DNA of 40,235 bases from Candidatus Uhrbacteria bacterium (GTDB taxonomy: Bacteria; Patescibacteriota; Patescibacteriia; JACQRZ01). Under the pieces are notes generated by a model that saw nothing but the letters and a program-made list of their open reading frames with translations, did no database searches and was not told where the DNA came from. The DNA lies in contig JAHFHK010000005.1 in NCBI GenBank assembly GCA_023246955.1, positions 1 through 40,235 of the forward strand, written 5' to 3'. The translations under genes were made by a program, and so were the position numbers. Positions 16,201-24,265 of this stretch are shown piece by piece; positions within the stretch are counted from its first letter, which is position 1; the number at the start of each line of letters is the position of its first letter.

Positions 16201-19200
16201 ATGTTACAGGGATCGTGAAGAGGACATCATTTATTGCGAATACTTCCTATACGTTTGGCAATCAGTTCACTACTGTTAATTTTAGTAATGTTGGCACTTT
16301 GCCTACTGATTTGAGTTTTAGAATTACTATTGGTGCGGCGCCTACCTGGAAGACAGGGTCTGTCAAGAGGCGCTATTCGGTTATTCAGACGGGAGCCGTG
16401 GGCAGTTTTGCGACAATATATACTCATTATCTCGATAGCGAGTTGAACGGGAATACGGAAAATAAGCTTGTATATGTACGCAGTGTCACTCCATTCACTC
16501 CGGGTGCTGAAGTGGAGTTTAGTAGAGCGAACTATGATACTGCTGATAACTGGGTCGGTATTGCTGGCATCCCGATCGCTGGGCTCCCTACAAGTTTTGG
16601 TATTGCAGAAAGTGCATTGGCAGATACTGCTATCGTCACTTCGACTTGGACTGGTACCACAAGTACCGATTGGCTCAATCCCAATAACTGGTCTGCCGTG
16701 GGGATTCCATCGGATTCTGCGAATATTGTCATTCCTGATGCTGCTAGCACCGCCTTTGATCCCTTGCTGCCTACCACCTCGATTGTTGTTAATGCGCTCA
16801 CTATTCAGAGCGGGGGTATTCTCAATGCGACCACGACTTCTACTCTTACGGTTAGCGGGGGTGCTGGCGCATGGAGTGATAACGGTGGCACGTTTAACCC
16901 CAGCACTAGTACGGTTGTGTTTACAGGTGCTGGCGCAACATTGTCCGGCACTACTAATTTTTACAACGTGACCATTAATGCCGCAGCAGCATTGTCACTT
17001 CAAGCTAATAGTATTATGCGCATTGCAGGCGCCATTGTGAATAATGGTGCGTGGAACGCTGCACAATTTGCGAGCAGCACTGTTGATTATAATGGTGGTG
17101 CACAGACAGTGCTTAATCCAAATGGCCCAACGCCAGGCTATGCTAATCTCATCTTGAGCGGCACTGGGGTCAAGACGTTACCTGGCACCGTGCTCACTCT
17201 TTCCGGAGGCCTGACACTATCGGGGGCTGCTTCCGCAACCGCAGCGGCAGCTCTCAATATTGGCTGTACTATTACTATTGGTGTAGGTACTTCTTTTAAT
17301 GCGTCCTCCTTTACTCACACAGTAGGGTGTAACTTTGTGAATAATGGTACTTTTACCCCATCTACGGGCGCGTTTACCTTCAATGGAGGCACTGCACAAG
17401 ATATCTCTGGCTCCGCTGCCATTGCGTTCAATAATTTGACTATTAATAATAGTGCAGGCCTTACACTCACGGGAATAAGTCCTGTAATTAATGGGGTGCT
17501 GACGTTTACTCTCGGCACTATTACTACGGGTGCAAATAATATATACATTAGTTCAACCGGAACTGTCTCGCGTACATCGGGACACGTAATTGGAAATTTG
17601 AAGAAGTATATCGCTACGGGGGCGACTAGCAAGACATTTGAGATTGGTAATGCCAATAACTATATGTCAGTCGATGTTTCTTTCGGAAATGTCACTACTG
17701 CTGGTGATCTCATTATGGGTATTGCAAGCGGTGATTGCTCTACCATCGGAACATCAACAATTTCCCAAGATAAAAGTGTTAATGCCTGCTGGTCTTTAAG
17801 TAGTTCAGGAATTGTATTTACTAACTATGCTTCCGTATTTCATTTTATTAATCCGGGGAACCTTGATGCTGGTGCCAATCCCTTGAACTTTATAGTTGGA
17901 GGGTATAACGGTGCTACTTGGTCTTACCCTACGGTGGGCACGTTGACTTCGACGAGCACGCAAATTACTGGGGCAACTACTTTCTTTAATGCTTTCCAAA
18001 TAGGGGAGACTAACACTGCCCCTACCGTGAGTGCCATTGCCGTTACGGGAACCGCTACTGTTGGTAATATTCTTGCCGGTACCTATGCCTATGGCGACCT
18101 CGATGGTGACCTTGAGGGTACGTCTACCTATCACTGGCTGCGCGATAGCGTTGCCATTACTGGCGCTACCTCATCGACGTATACGCTCACTGCTATTGAT
18201 AGTGGAAAAATAATTTCATTTGAGGTAACCCCGGTGGCACTCACGGGTATTGTTACTGGTAGCGCCTTGGCGGGGGGCGACACCGTGGTGCTGAATAGTG
18301 CCCCTATCGCTTCTAGTGTTCTTGCCTCCGGGACTTCCACCGCCATTGGTACTCTTTTGAGTGGCAGTTATACGTATAGTGATCTTGATGGTGATCTCGA
18401 AGGCACTACCACGTTTCGTTGGTTGCGAAATGGTGCCGCTATTTCTGGCGCTACCACTGTTACTTATACCCTTGTTGCTGCGGATGCAGGGACCACCATT
18501 AAGTTTGAGGTTACCCCTAACGCACTTACCGGTACCACGGCGGGGGCTATTGCCACCAGCGTCGGCCTCTTTATCCCTGCTAGCGCCTCGTCTGGAGGAG
18601 GTAGTATCCCCCTTCCTATATTTCTCACCACTCCTTCACCTTCACCTTCACCTTCACCTTCTCCGTCTCCTTCCCCATCAAGTTCTCTCATAGAGCCTCT
18701 TACTATTTCGCAGGTTCAACAGATTCTTGCCCAGCGCGCCGATTTGGTGGCAAAACTTCCTTTGCCGGTTCATGCCTTGATCAAGCGTGCGAGTGACGGC
18801 AATCCTCTGACGCAGGATGATTCTACGATATATTATCTCGGCTCCGATGGGTATCGTCATGCGTTTCCTGACCCCAAGGTTTATTTTACTTGGTTTTGTA
18901 ACTTTTCTCTTGTGCGGGTTGTCTCTGCTGATCAGCTTGCGTCAGTGCCGCTGGGTCCAAGCATTACGTATCGACCGGGACTGAAGATGGTTAAATTTAC
19001 CACCTTCCCTGTTGTTTATGTTATCGAAAAAGGTGGTATCCTGCGTGCTATTTCTTCGGAGCTTCTGGCTGCACAGTTGTATGGGGATGATTGGAGCAAA
19101 AATATTGATGATATTCCTGACGTGTTCTTTCCTAGCTATACATTCGGTACCCCCCTTCAGACCGTCTCCGATTTTAACCCTTCTAATGTCTCTGGGTCCG

Positions 19201-19580
19201 TTTCGGTTCCCAGTGATACCTTTGGTCTCATAGGGTATGTGCAAGAGAATGCCGGCACCGTCCTTGCCTGTACGAAGCCTATTACTCCTACTTTGTCTTC
19301 ATGGCCATACATTTTTCCAAAAACATGGGCCTTTACTGTTGATATTAATTCTGATTCTTCTGATGCTCTCTTGGTGAAATATCTCCAAGATTTCTTGAAA
19401 GTAGAAGGATCGGATATCTATCCCGAGGGGATTATTAGCGGCGTATATGGTTCACGTACTATCCGGGCGGTTACGCGTTTTCAGGCTGAGTATGGCATGC
19501 CCCAGGTTGGTGTTGTTGGCCCACTTACTCGCATGAAGATTAATGAGATTCTTCATTCTCGGGCTACAAATGGCTCATAA
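13281..19580 (+). CDS. Giant secreted repeat protein with Ig-like repeats and C-terminal peptidoglycan-binding domain
   Basis: The protein is about 2,100 residues long and rich in Thr, Ser, Gly, Ala, Asn and Val with few charges, typical of beta-helix or beta-sandwich surface proteins. A signal peptide lies at about residues 9-45 (KKLYCFFALVFGVFLFVFF, cleavage probably after PAVEA). The N-terminal domain starts with an NWNTTGTWDCGHVP pattern, echoed later by DWLNPNNWSAVGIPSD. Long imperfect duplications of about 180 residues follow, then two Ig-like repeats each containing DLDGDLEG, and an S-P repeat linker. Two related YyL..dGyRhaFp-type modules come next, and a PG_binding_1 domain ends the protein. 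It is probably anchored to the cell wall and may serve adhesion (inference). The track starts at TTG 13278; ATG 13281 or ATG 13305 are likelier. No Shine-Dalgarno sequence. Confidence 0.88.
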   Translation: MRIIILEHMNGRGIIKKLYCFFALVFGVFLFVFFSSPAPAVEAATTCTATATGNWNTTGTWDCGHVPLSIDDVVISSAVATTITVDTAAVANSVTVTNSAVAGTQNIILAVNANSLTISALGGITINGGGATNRNAEVTVSTGAITVPGSVAFNNVRAQFISTGASTLTVGTNFGSAGTVTTSGTGTINFNGFVAQTIGTYTTYNNVQIDNSSGGVSFTGTTTIGGTLLVNTGTLDIAGFSTTVTGATTVNSTLTLSNTAGTKTFGDLTIANGGVMNFTAAEGITETGSVAANGAGTITGTTGTWLFQRVGGGTISGTASGISIASSTFTTAYTISIPFTSLTITATGVTVTNNATVTANTSLAGTGGLTQGTSAVLNIGGTSTIATLTATASPNTVNYTSTAANQTLIGTTYHHLVINKTGRVGALGAITIVNGNLTVSAGTLADGGFQITGNATGVFTLASATSLTLGTVTTATAFPTGFINANTALDATSTVTYNSNLAQNISNVPNYGNLTLTTAASVTKTALGALTVNGNWVTGANNTFDNGGFTISIKGNATATGTHTGGGKILFSGGSGSHSLSGSGFNNVELDDANGAALAATTALSGTLTLATGTFTVGAFALTITGTTTVGTGTILSITSATGAKTIGDLIVNGAGSVTGTAGTLTFAKSGGGSISGTATSLNLGSAGATFTSSYTLPFPFTSGAMVVTGAGTTVTNTSTTTVNGTLSGTGIFTQNANTTLSVRSATITTLNATATGNTVHYIGGVAGAVKGTSYVDVDINKTTGFTASASGTVNVTGSLTVTSGILNFASSTFTVTGTTDIFDTITDNSGGSGGGSNVFQGLVTGHSASVWNAVVGEVCDFNFSHGLVFSGTTFTSGTGTYRFGSNDQSVSGTLPLSITSIEVNGIHLVNSSIATINNLTINTAGGYVSSSALTINGILNMAGGNPSATVGELDLGSNTLTMGASATTTGAGDVTGIVKRTSFIANTSYTFGNQFTTVNFSNVGTLPTDLSFRITIGAAPTWKTGSVKRRYSVIQTGAVGSFATIYTHYLDSELNGNTENKLVYVRSVTPFTPGAEVEFSRANYDTADNWVGIAGIPIAGLPTSFGIAESALADTAIVTSTWTGTTSTDWLNPNNWSAVGIPSDSANIVIPDAASTAFDPLLPTTSIVVNALTIQSGGILNATTTSTLTVSGGAGAWSDNGGTFNPSTSTVVFTGAGATLSGTTNFYNVTINAAAALSLQANSIMRIAGAIVNNGAWNAAQFASSTVDYNGGAQTVLNPNGPTPGYANLILSGTGVKTLPGTVLTLSGGLTLSGAASATAAAALNIGCTITIGVGTSFNASSFTHTVGCNFVNNGTFTPSTGAFTFNGGTAQDISGSAAIAFNNLTINNSAGLTLTGISPVINGVLTFTLGTITTGANNIYISSTGTVSRTSGHVIGNLKKYIATGATSKTFEIGNANNYMSVDVSFGNVTTAGDLIMGIASGDCSTIGTSTISQDKSVNACWSLSSSGIVFTNYASVFHFINPGNLDAGANPLNFIVGGYNGATWSYPTVGTLTSTSTQITGATTFFNAFQIGETNTAPTVSAIAVTGTATVGNILAGTYAYGDLDGDLEGTSTYHWLRDSVAITGATSSTYTLTAIDSGKIISFEVTPVALTGIVTGSALAGGDTVVLNSAPIASSVLASGTSTAIGTLLSGSYTYSDLDGDLEGTTTFRWLRNGAAISGATTVTYTLVAADAGTTIKFEVTPNALTGTTAGAIATSVGLFIPASASSGGGSIPLPIFLTTPSPSPSPSPSPSPSPSSSLIEPLTISQVQQILAQRADLVAKLPLPVHALIKRASDGNPLTQDDSTIYYLGSDGYRHAFPDPKVYFTWFCNFSLVRVVSADQLASVPLGPSITYRPGLKMVKFTTFPVVYVIEKGGILRAISSELLAAQLYGDDWSKNIDDIPDVFFPSYTFGTPLQTVSDFNPSNVSGSVSVPSDTFGLIGYVQENAGTVLACTKPITPTLSSWPYIFPKTWAFTVDINSDSSDALLVKYLQDFLKVEGSDIYPEGIISGVYGSRTIRAVTRFQAEYGMPQVGVVGPLTRMKINEILHSRATNGS
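18009..18576 (+). repeat. Two tandem Ig-like coding repeats of about 90 codons each
   Basis: Inside the giant gene, unit 1 (from about 18009) and unit 2 (from about 18291) share the order APxxS, GT, G-T/S-Y-Y-DLDGDLEG, WLR, ITGAT/ISGAT, YTL, FEVTP and ALTG. They look like a recent in-frame domain duplication. Confidence 0.7.
18633..18678 (+). repeat. Hexanucleotide repeat coding a Ser-Pro linker
   Basis: About four copies of CCTTCA are followed by degenerate CCTTCT/CCGTCT units, encoding alternating Ser-Pro. Length changes in units of six bases keep the frame. It joins the Ig-like part to the cell-wall-binding part of the giant protein. Confidence 0.75.
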
Positions 19581-19648
19581 AACAGTCTCATGAGACGTAC
19601 TCTCTTGTATATCGCGTGAACGCTATCGCTAAAATCATTCTCTTGTTG

Positions 19649-19657
19649 TGCTATAAT
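19649..19657 (+). promoter_or_regulatory. Extended -10 promoter of the TSP3-like membrane protein gene
   Basis: TG-C-TATAAT is a perfect extended -10 element, 32 bases before ATG 19690. No good -35 is visible, which is normal for extended -10 promoters. Confidence 0.6.
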
Positions 19658-19689
19658 TCTTATATCTATCGTAACGGGACCTTTCAAAT

Positions 19690-21327
19690 ATGGACTCCGT
19701 TCTTGTCGAAAAACCAAAAGGCATCTTGTACCATTGTCTCTATTTTCTCTCCAAAAGAAATGGATTCCTTGGTCTTGGCTATATCGTTGCATCAGTAGGG
19801 GTTCTTGCGGTTATGGTGTCTGGCTATTGTACCCTTCTTGCCCTTGGCTTAGAGCCACAAGATGTTTTGCATCCACAGGGTATCTTTCATGAGGCGCGTA
19901 TTGTTTTGGCACAACAAACTGCAAAACTACAAAGAGTTACTTCAATGGGGTGCCGTGATACGGGGTGTATTGTGTATTCCGAAGATGGGAGGGCCTCATT
20001 CAATATACTCGCTCAGAGCGTCGAACCCTATACTAACGACGTGCTTTCTTTGAAAAAAAATAGTGAGGATCATCCTGTTGTTGCACTCTCTGATTCATCT
20101 CAGACTCATTATTCCCTCCTTGCTTCGTATACTCTTTTTCCTAAAATATTTACTACCAAAAAATCACTAGAATTTTCCGTGACCTATTCACTCAAGGATG
20201 TGCATGAGAATTTACGTAGCGATGCTCGCGTTGCTGTTTTTGATCCCAAAAGTTCCCAATATCATGATTTAGAAGATGCTCAGTGTGTACGTAATGGTAC
20301 TTTGGTTATGTGTTCGGGTAAGACCTCTACCATCTCTACTCTGGGTATTCTTGTTCCTTCCGATGCTGATGGTGATGGCGTTGCCGATACTGTCGATTCC
20401 TGCCCACTCATTCGCGGTAGTTCTCTCGAGAGGGGATGCCCTGACGTAAGGATTTCGCTCCGTTCCTCACTCTTTGCTCTTACTGATACTTTGGTTCAGG
20501 GGGATGAGACGCAGGTGGCGGGGGCCTCGGTTAAGGTTTTTGCTAAAAAAGATATTGAGCGTGGCAATTTTGGTCTTGATGCTCGCTCAGCAAAGACTCT
20601 TTTTGAACAGACAACCGTTGCTCCGCAGGATACCTGTAGCACCGATTATCGTGGTACTTGTGTTCTTTCGGTTACGGATCCTGACGAGTATCTTATTGTT
20701 GGGGCTTTGAATATGGGCGATATTGATGGAGATGGAGCCCCTGATGCGCTCTATGCATTAGAGGCTGTCTCGCGCAACGCATTCGTTGACGATAATCACA
20801 TTGGGTCTGCTCGTGACGGGTTTGCTTCTCTATCCTTTTTTTCTTTGAAGAGCAATGGAGAGAGTGGGGCGCGACGTCGAGATGATTTTGCTTCACACGA
20901 TACGACAGTTTTTGGCGATGCGTTGCATCTTATCTACCCTACCTTGCTCGATAGTCGCGTTACTGGGTATATGCTTCCTATAGCGGTATATGGGACCAAA
21001 GACAAAGAGGTTGTGTCCGCCTTCCTTCATTGTGATGATATGCCTGGGGTTCGTTGCACTCCTTCATCTCAGGTGGTGAATATGAGCGAAATTGCCGGGA
21101 AACGGTATTTATTTTTTCATATAACAAAGGACACCACTTCGGTGTTGAAAAATCCTACTGATGGTGCTCATATGGATCTGTCAGTGAGACGCGGAGACCA
21201 AGAGGCTACATTTCCGATTTATGCAGTTCCCTATGGTCATATTTCGGGCGAAGGTATTGTTGCCAAAGATACTAAGGGGGAGAATTTTCTTCTCAAAACC
21301 CTCAATATTGGCACAAAAGATCAGTGA
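19690..21327 (+). CDS. Membrane-anchored surface protein with thrombospondin type 3-like calcium motif
   Basis: The 545-residue protein has a cytoplasmic N-terminus of about 28 residues and one transmembrane helix (about residues 29-52, GYIVASVGVLAVMVSGYCTLL). The rest is a large external part. Around residue 225 it carries DADGDGVADTVDSCPLIRG, the calcium-binding pattern of thrombospondin type 3 repeats, and later GDIDGDGAPDALYAL, another acidic DxDxDG loop. Several Cys pairs (for example CRDTGC) may form disulfides. The remainder resembles no family I know. It has its own extended -10 promoter directly after the giant surface protein, so the two may work together on the cell surface (inference). 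Confidence 0.8.
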   Translation: MDSVLVEKPKGILYHCLYFLSKRNGFLGLGYIVASVGVLAVMVSGYCTLLALGLEPQDVLHPQGIFHEARIVLAQQTAKLQRVTSMGCRDTGCIVYSEDGRASFNILAQSVEPYTNDVLSLKKNSEDHPVVALSDSSQTHYSLLASYTLFPKIFTTKKSLEFSVTYSLKDVHENLRSDARVAVFDPKSSQYHDLEDAQCVRNGTLVMCSGKTSTISTLGILVPSDADGDGVADTVDSCPLIRGSSLERGCPDVRISLRSSLFALTDTLVQGDETQVAGASVKVFAKKDIERGNFGLDARSAKTLFEQTTVAPQDTCSTDYRGTCVLSVTDPDEYLIVGALNMGDIDGDGAPDALYALEAVSRNAFVDDNHIGSARDGFASLSFFSLKSNGESGARRRDDFASHDTTVFGDALHLIYPTLLDSRVTGYMLPIAVYGTKDKEVVSAFLHCDDMPGVRCTPSSQVVNMSEIAGKRYLFFHITKDTTSVLKNPTDGAHMDLSVRRGDQEATFPIYAVPYGHISGEGIVAKDTKGENFLLKTLNIGTKDQ

Positions 21328-21362
21328 TCTTCCTCTTATAATTAGGGCAGTATACGGGGGGA

Positions 21363-21391
21363 TTGACTTTTTCTTAAGAAATGGGTATAGT
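21363..21391 (+). promoter_or_regulatory. Sigma-70 promoter of the suf operon
   Basis: TTGACT (21363-21368) and TATAGT (21386-21391) are separated by exactly 17 bases. The predicted leader is only about eight bases before ATG 21406. No iron- or redox-responsive operator was recognised. Confidence 0.8.
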
Positions 21392-21405
21392 GAGCCCATA
21401 CTTTT

Positions 21406-22185
21406 ATGGATACCAAAACATCGATTCTTTCCGTCAAAAACCTTTCTATTTCGATACAAAATACTCCCGTAGTGAGTGGGGTATCTTTTGACGTTCACGA
21501 GGGCGAGCTTTTTGTGATTATGGGCGCTAATGGTTCAGGAAAAAGTTCGCTCCTCCAGGCTATTATGGGAAACCCTCTCTATCAAGTCACGGGAGGGTCT
21601 GCACATATGGGTGATGTGGATCTTCTTGCGCTCACTCCTGAGAAACGCTCTTTGGCGGGTATTTTTCTGGCGTTTCAGTATCCTCCTGCGATGAGCGGGA
21701 TTCCTTTTGGGAACTTTATTCGTCTTGCGGCGAATGAACAGCAGACACAAATAGGAGGTAGTCCGTTTGCCCCGAAGGCGTTCTTTCCTATTGTCCAGAA
21801 TGCTCTCAAGCGAGTAGAGCTCGACACTACTTTTATTGCTCGTTCGCTTCATGAAGGTTCATCGGGGGGAGAAAAGAAACGTCTCGAGGTCGCACAGATG
21901 AGTATCTTGCAGCCTCGGATTGCTCTTCTTGATGAGATAGACTCGGGCGTAGATGTAGACGGGCTTCGTTCTCTTACAGAAGAAATTGCTCGTCTTCAGA
22001 AAGAAAATGGTATGACGGTTATTCTCGTTACTCACAATACACGAATGTTTCAGTATCTTACTCCTGATCGCATTGCGATTATGTCAAAAGGTACCCTGGT
22101 GAAGATTGGCGATGCGAGTCTTGCGAAACGTATTGAGCAAGATGGCTACGAAGGATTCTTAGGGGAGCCTAGTAACGTTCAATAA
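21406..22185 (+). CDS. sufC: Fe-S cluster assembly ATPase SufC
   Basis: The 259-residue ABC-type ATPase has Walker A GANGSGKSS, a Q-loop (LAFQYPPAMSGI), the signature SGGEKKRLEVAQ, Walker B ALLDEIDSGVDVDGL with the SufC-typical DEIDSGLD-like motif, and the H-loop THN. SufC drives the SufBCD scaffold in the cytoplasm, where clusters are built. It is the first gene of the suf operon and has a near-leaderless transcript. SufB starts two bases after its stop. Length is normal. Confidence 0.97.
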   Translation: MDTKTSILSVKNLSISIQNTPVVSGVSFDVHEGELFVIMGANGSGKSSLLQAIMGNPLYQVTGGSAHMGDVDLLALTPEKRSLAGIFLAFQYPPAMSGIPFGNFIRLAANEQQTQIGGSPFAPKAFFPIVQNALKRVELDTTFIARSLHEGSSGGEKKRLEVAQMSILQPRIALLDEIDSGVDVDGLRSLTEEIARLQKENGMTVILVTHNTRMFQYLTPDRIAIMSKGTLVKIGDASLAKRIEQDGYEGFLGEPSNVQ

Positions 22186-22187
22186 TC

Positions 22188-23603
22188 ATGTCACAGGGAA
22201 GTATCAAAAAAACCGTCGTGAATGCTGTGGGTGACTATAAATTTGGTTTCCATTCTTCGGTTGACTCTGTGTATACGAGTCCCAAGGGACTTTCTCGCGA
22301 AGTGATTGCCGAGATTTCTGAACGAAAGAATGAACCGGCATGGATGCGTGAGTTTCGTCTTCGGGCATTTGATATTTTTCTCGAGAAGCCAATGCCGGAA
22401 TGGGGTGCGGATCTTTCTGGCATCGATTTCAATAATATTCATTATTACGTTCAACCCCAGGATAGTGCAAAGACGCGCTGGGAGGACGTACCTACCGGTA
22501 TCAAAGATACCTTTGAGCGACTAGGTATCCCTGAAGCGGAGAGGAAATTCCTTTCTGGCGCTGGCGCACAATTTGAATCAGAGGTTATTTATCACTCACT
22601 CCATGAATCTCTTTCAAAGAAGGGGGTTATCTTTGATTCGACCGATAACGCTCTTCGTTTGTATCCTGAGATTTTTCAAAAATATTTTGGCAAGGTCATT
22701 CCTCCTACGGATAATAAGTTTGCTGCCTTGAATTCTGCGGTGTGGTCGGGAGGATCATTTGTGTATGTTCCCAAGGGTGTACATATCGAGCTTCCTCTCC
22801 AAGCATATTTTCGCATTAATGCTGAGAACATGGGGCAATTTGAGCGTACGCTAATCATTGCCGATGAAGGGAGTAGTGTTCATTATATCGAAGGATGTAC
22901 CGCTCCTACCTATTCCTCCGACTCACTTCACTCAGCAGTTGTTGAGGTCATTGCCCTTCCTGGTTCACGTGTCCAATATTCAACAATACAGAACTGGTCC
23001 ACTAACGTATACAATCTGGTTACAAAGCGTGCGGTTGCCTATGAGAATGCGCATATGTTGTGGCTCGATTGCAATATTGGTTCAAAGGTAACCATGAAAT
23101 ATCCTGCAGTGTTTTTGCGAGGTGAGGGAGCAAAAGCAGAGATCCATTCCTTTGCATTTTCCGGAAAAGGACAGCATCAGGATGCGGGAGCGAAAGTTAT
23201 TCATCTCGCACCCAACACCTCTTCTACTATCCATGCTCGTTCTATCAGTAAGGATGGAGGGCGTGCAACGTATCGTGGTCTCGTGAAAGTTCCTAATGGA
23301 ATCAAGAATACATCTTCTCGTGTTGTATGTGATGCGTTGATTATGGACTCCGCATCTCGTTCGGATACCTATCCGACTATGGATATCAAAGATGATACTG
23401 CGAGCATTGCTCATGAGGCGAGCGTTACTCGTATTGATGAGGCGACGCTTTTTTATCTTCGCTCTCGTGGGTTCGATAGCGCTACGGCTGCCGCTATGCT
23501 CGTCAACGGATTCGCTACTCCTATCGTAAAGCAGCTTCCTATGGAGTATGCCGTTGAGATGAATCGTCTTATTGCTATTGAAATGGAAGGTTTTTCTCAG
23601 TAA
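22188..23603 (+). CDS. sufB: Fe-S cluster assembly scaffold SufB
   Basis: The 471-residue scaffold protein matches SufB over its whole length. Diagnostic segments are SAVWSGGSFVYVPKGVHIELPLQ, the EGCTAP motif with a conserved cysteine, and SSRVVCDALIMD, whose cysteine corresponds to the E. coli SufB cluster/sulfur-acceptor Cys. The IAHEASVTRIDE segment with the conserved His-Glu and the final FYLRSRG motif are also present. With SufC and SufD it accepts persulfide sulfur from SufS/SufU and assembles nascent clusters. Confidence 0.97.
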   Translation: MSQGSIKKTVVNAVGDYKFGFHSSVDSVYTSPKGLSREVIAEISERKNEPAWMREFRLRAFDIFLEKPMPEWGADLSGIDFNNIHYYVQPQDSAKTRWEDVPTGIKDTFERLGIPEAERKFLSGAGAQFESEVIYHSLHESLSKKGVIFDSTDNALRLYPEIFQKYFGKVIPPTDNKFAALNSAVWSGGSFVYVPKGVHIELPLQAYFRINAENMGQFERTLIIADEGSSVHYIEGCTAPTYSSDSLHSAVVEVIALPGSRVQYSTIQNWSTNVYNLVTKRAVAYENAHMLWLDCNIGSKVTMKYPAVFLRGEGAKAEIHSFAFSGKGQHQDAGAKVIHLAPNTSSTIHARSISKDGGRATYRGLVKVPNGIKNTSSRVVCDALIMDSASRSDTYPTMDIKDDTASIAHEASVTRIDEATLFYLRSRGFDSATAAAMLVNGFATPIVKQLPMEYAVEMNRLIAIEMEGFSQ

Positions 23604-23607
23604 TACT

Positions 23608-24264
23608 ATGATCCACCCTACTCCCGCAACTACTCTCCCTGAAATTATCACTATCCTCGCAGGGGAAACACGATGGTATTTTGTCCATGAGGTTGCCCGT
23701 CACTCCTTTATCCTTGAAAAGGACGCTACGTTGTATTGTGTTGTTCTTGCCCATATTTCTGATGAGCGAGCGTGGGACCTTTCTCTGTCTCTCGAGGGTG
23801 CTGGATCGCGGGCGTACATATTTGGTGCGGTCATCATGGAAGAAGGGGCCCGTCTCGATGCACAATGTAGTGTGCAGCATAGTGCGCCCGATACTGAGTC
23901 TCACGTATCGTTGCGTTCAGCATTATTTGCCGATGCTGTGCTGACCTGTCGGGGTATTATCGGATCGAAAAAAGGTGCTCGTGGGGGCAAGGGAGCTTTT
24001 CATCACAAGAGTATTATTTTAGGTGAATCGGCTCAGGTAAAGACTATTCCTTCTTTGGAGATATGTTCTGATGAAATGTCGGCACATCATTCTGCGACGA
24101 TAGACCTTCTTTCTCCGGAGCAATTGTGGTATGCACAGAGTCGTGGTATTTCTTTATCTGACGTTCATCGCCTCTATTATTCCGGATTCTTGGCTCATGA
24201 TGCACAGGGTATTCCTCATCCAGAGATAGCGGAAAATATGAGAAGCTATTTTTCTTTGCAATAG
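23608..24264 (+). CDS. sufD: SufD-like scaffold protein, short form
   Basis: The 218-residue protein (start ATG 23608; the track start at 23572 lies inside sufB) matches only the core and C-terminal part of SufD. It has the right-handed beta-helix strands, the segment FHHKSIILGESAQVKTIPSLE, the AHHSATIDL motif with the catalytic-site histidine, and the final LWYAQSRGIS...LYYSGFL helix pair. Typical SufD proteins exceed 400 residues, so the N-terminal helical domain is absent and not frameshifted, since the upstream DNA is intact sufB. It sits four bases after sufB and abuts sufS. Confidence 0.85.
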   Translation: MIHPTPATTLPEIITILAGETRWYFVHEVARHSFILEKDATLYCVVLAHISDERAWDLSLSLEGAGSRAYIFGAVIMEEGARLDAQCSVQHSAPDTESHVSLRSALFADAVLTCRGIIGSKKGARGGKGAFHHKSIILGESAQVKTIPSLEICSDEMSAHHSATIDLLSPEQLWYAQSRGISLSDVHRLYYSGFLAHDAQGIPHPEIAENMRSYFSLQ

Positions 24265-24265
24265 T

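Noticed and set aside
13472-18691. Many minus-strand ORFs of 60-130 residues under the giant gene
   Set aside because: They are Val/Pro/Thr-rich shadows produced by the repetitive ACT/GGT codons of the giant gene.
19589-19600. Palindrome GTCTCATGAGAC after the giant gene
   Set aside because: It is a short 12-base palindrome without loop or T-run and so is not a credible terminator; probably chance.
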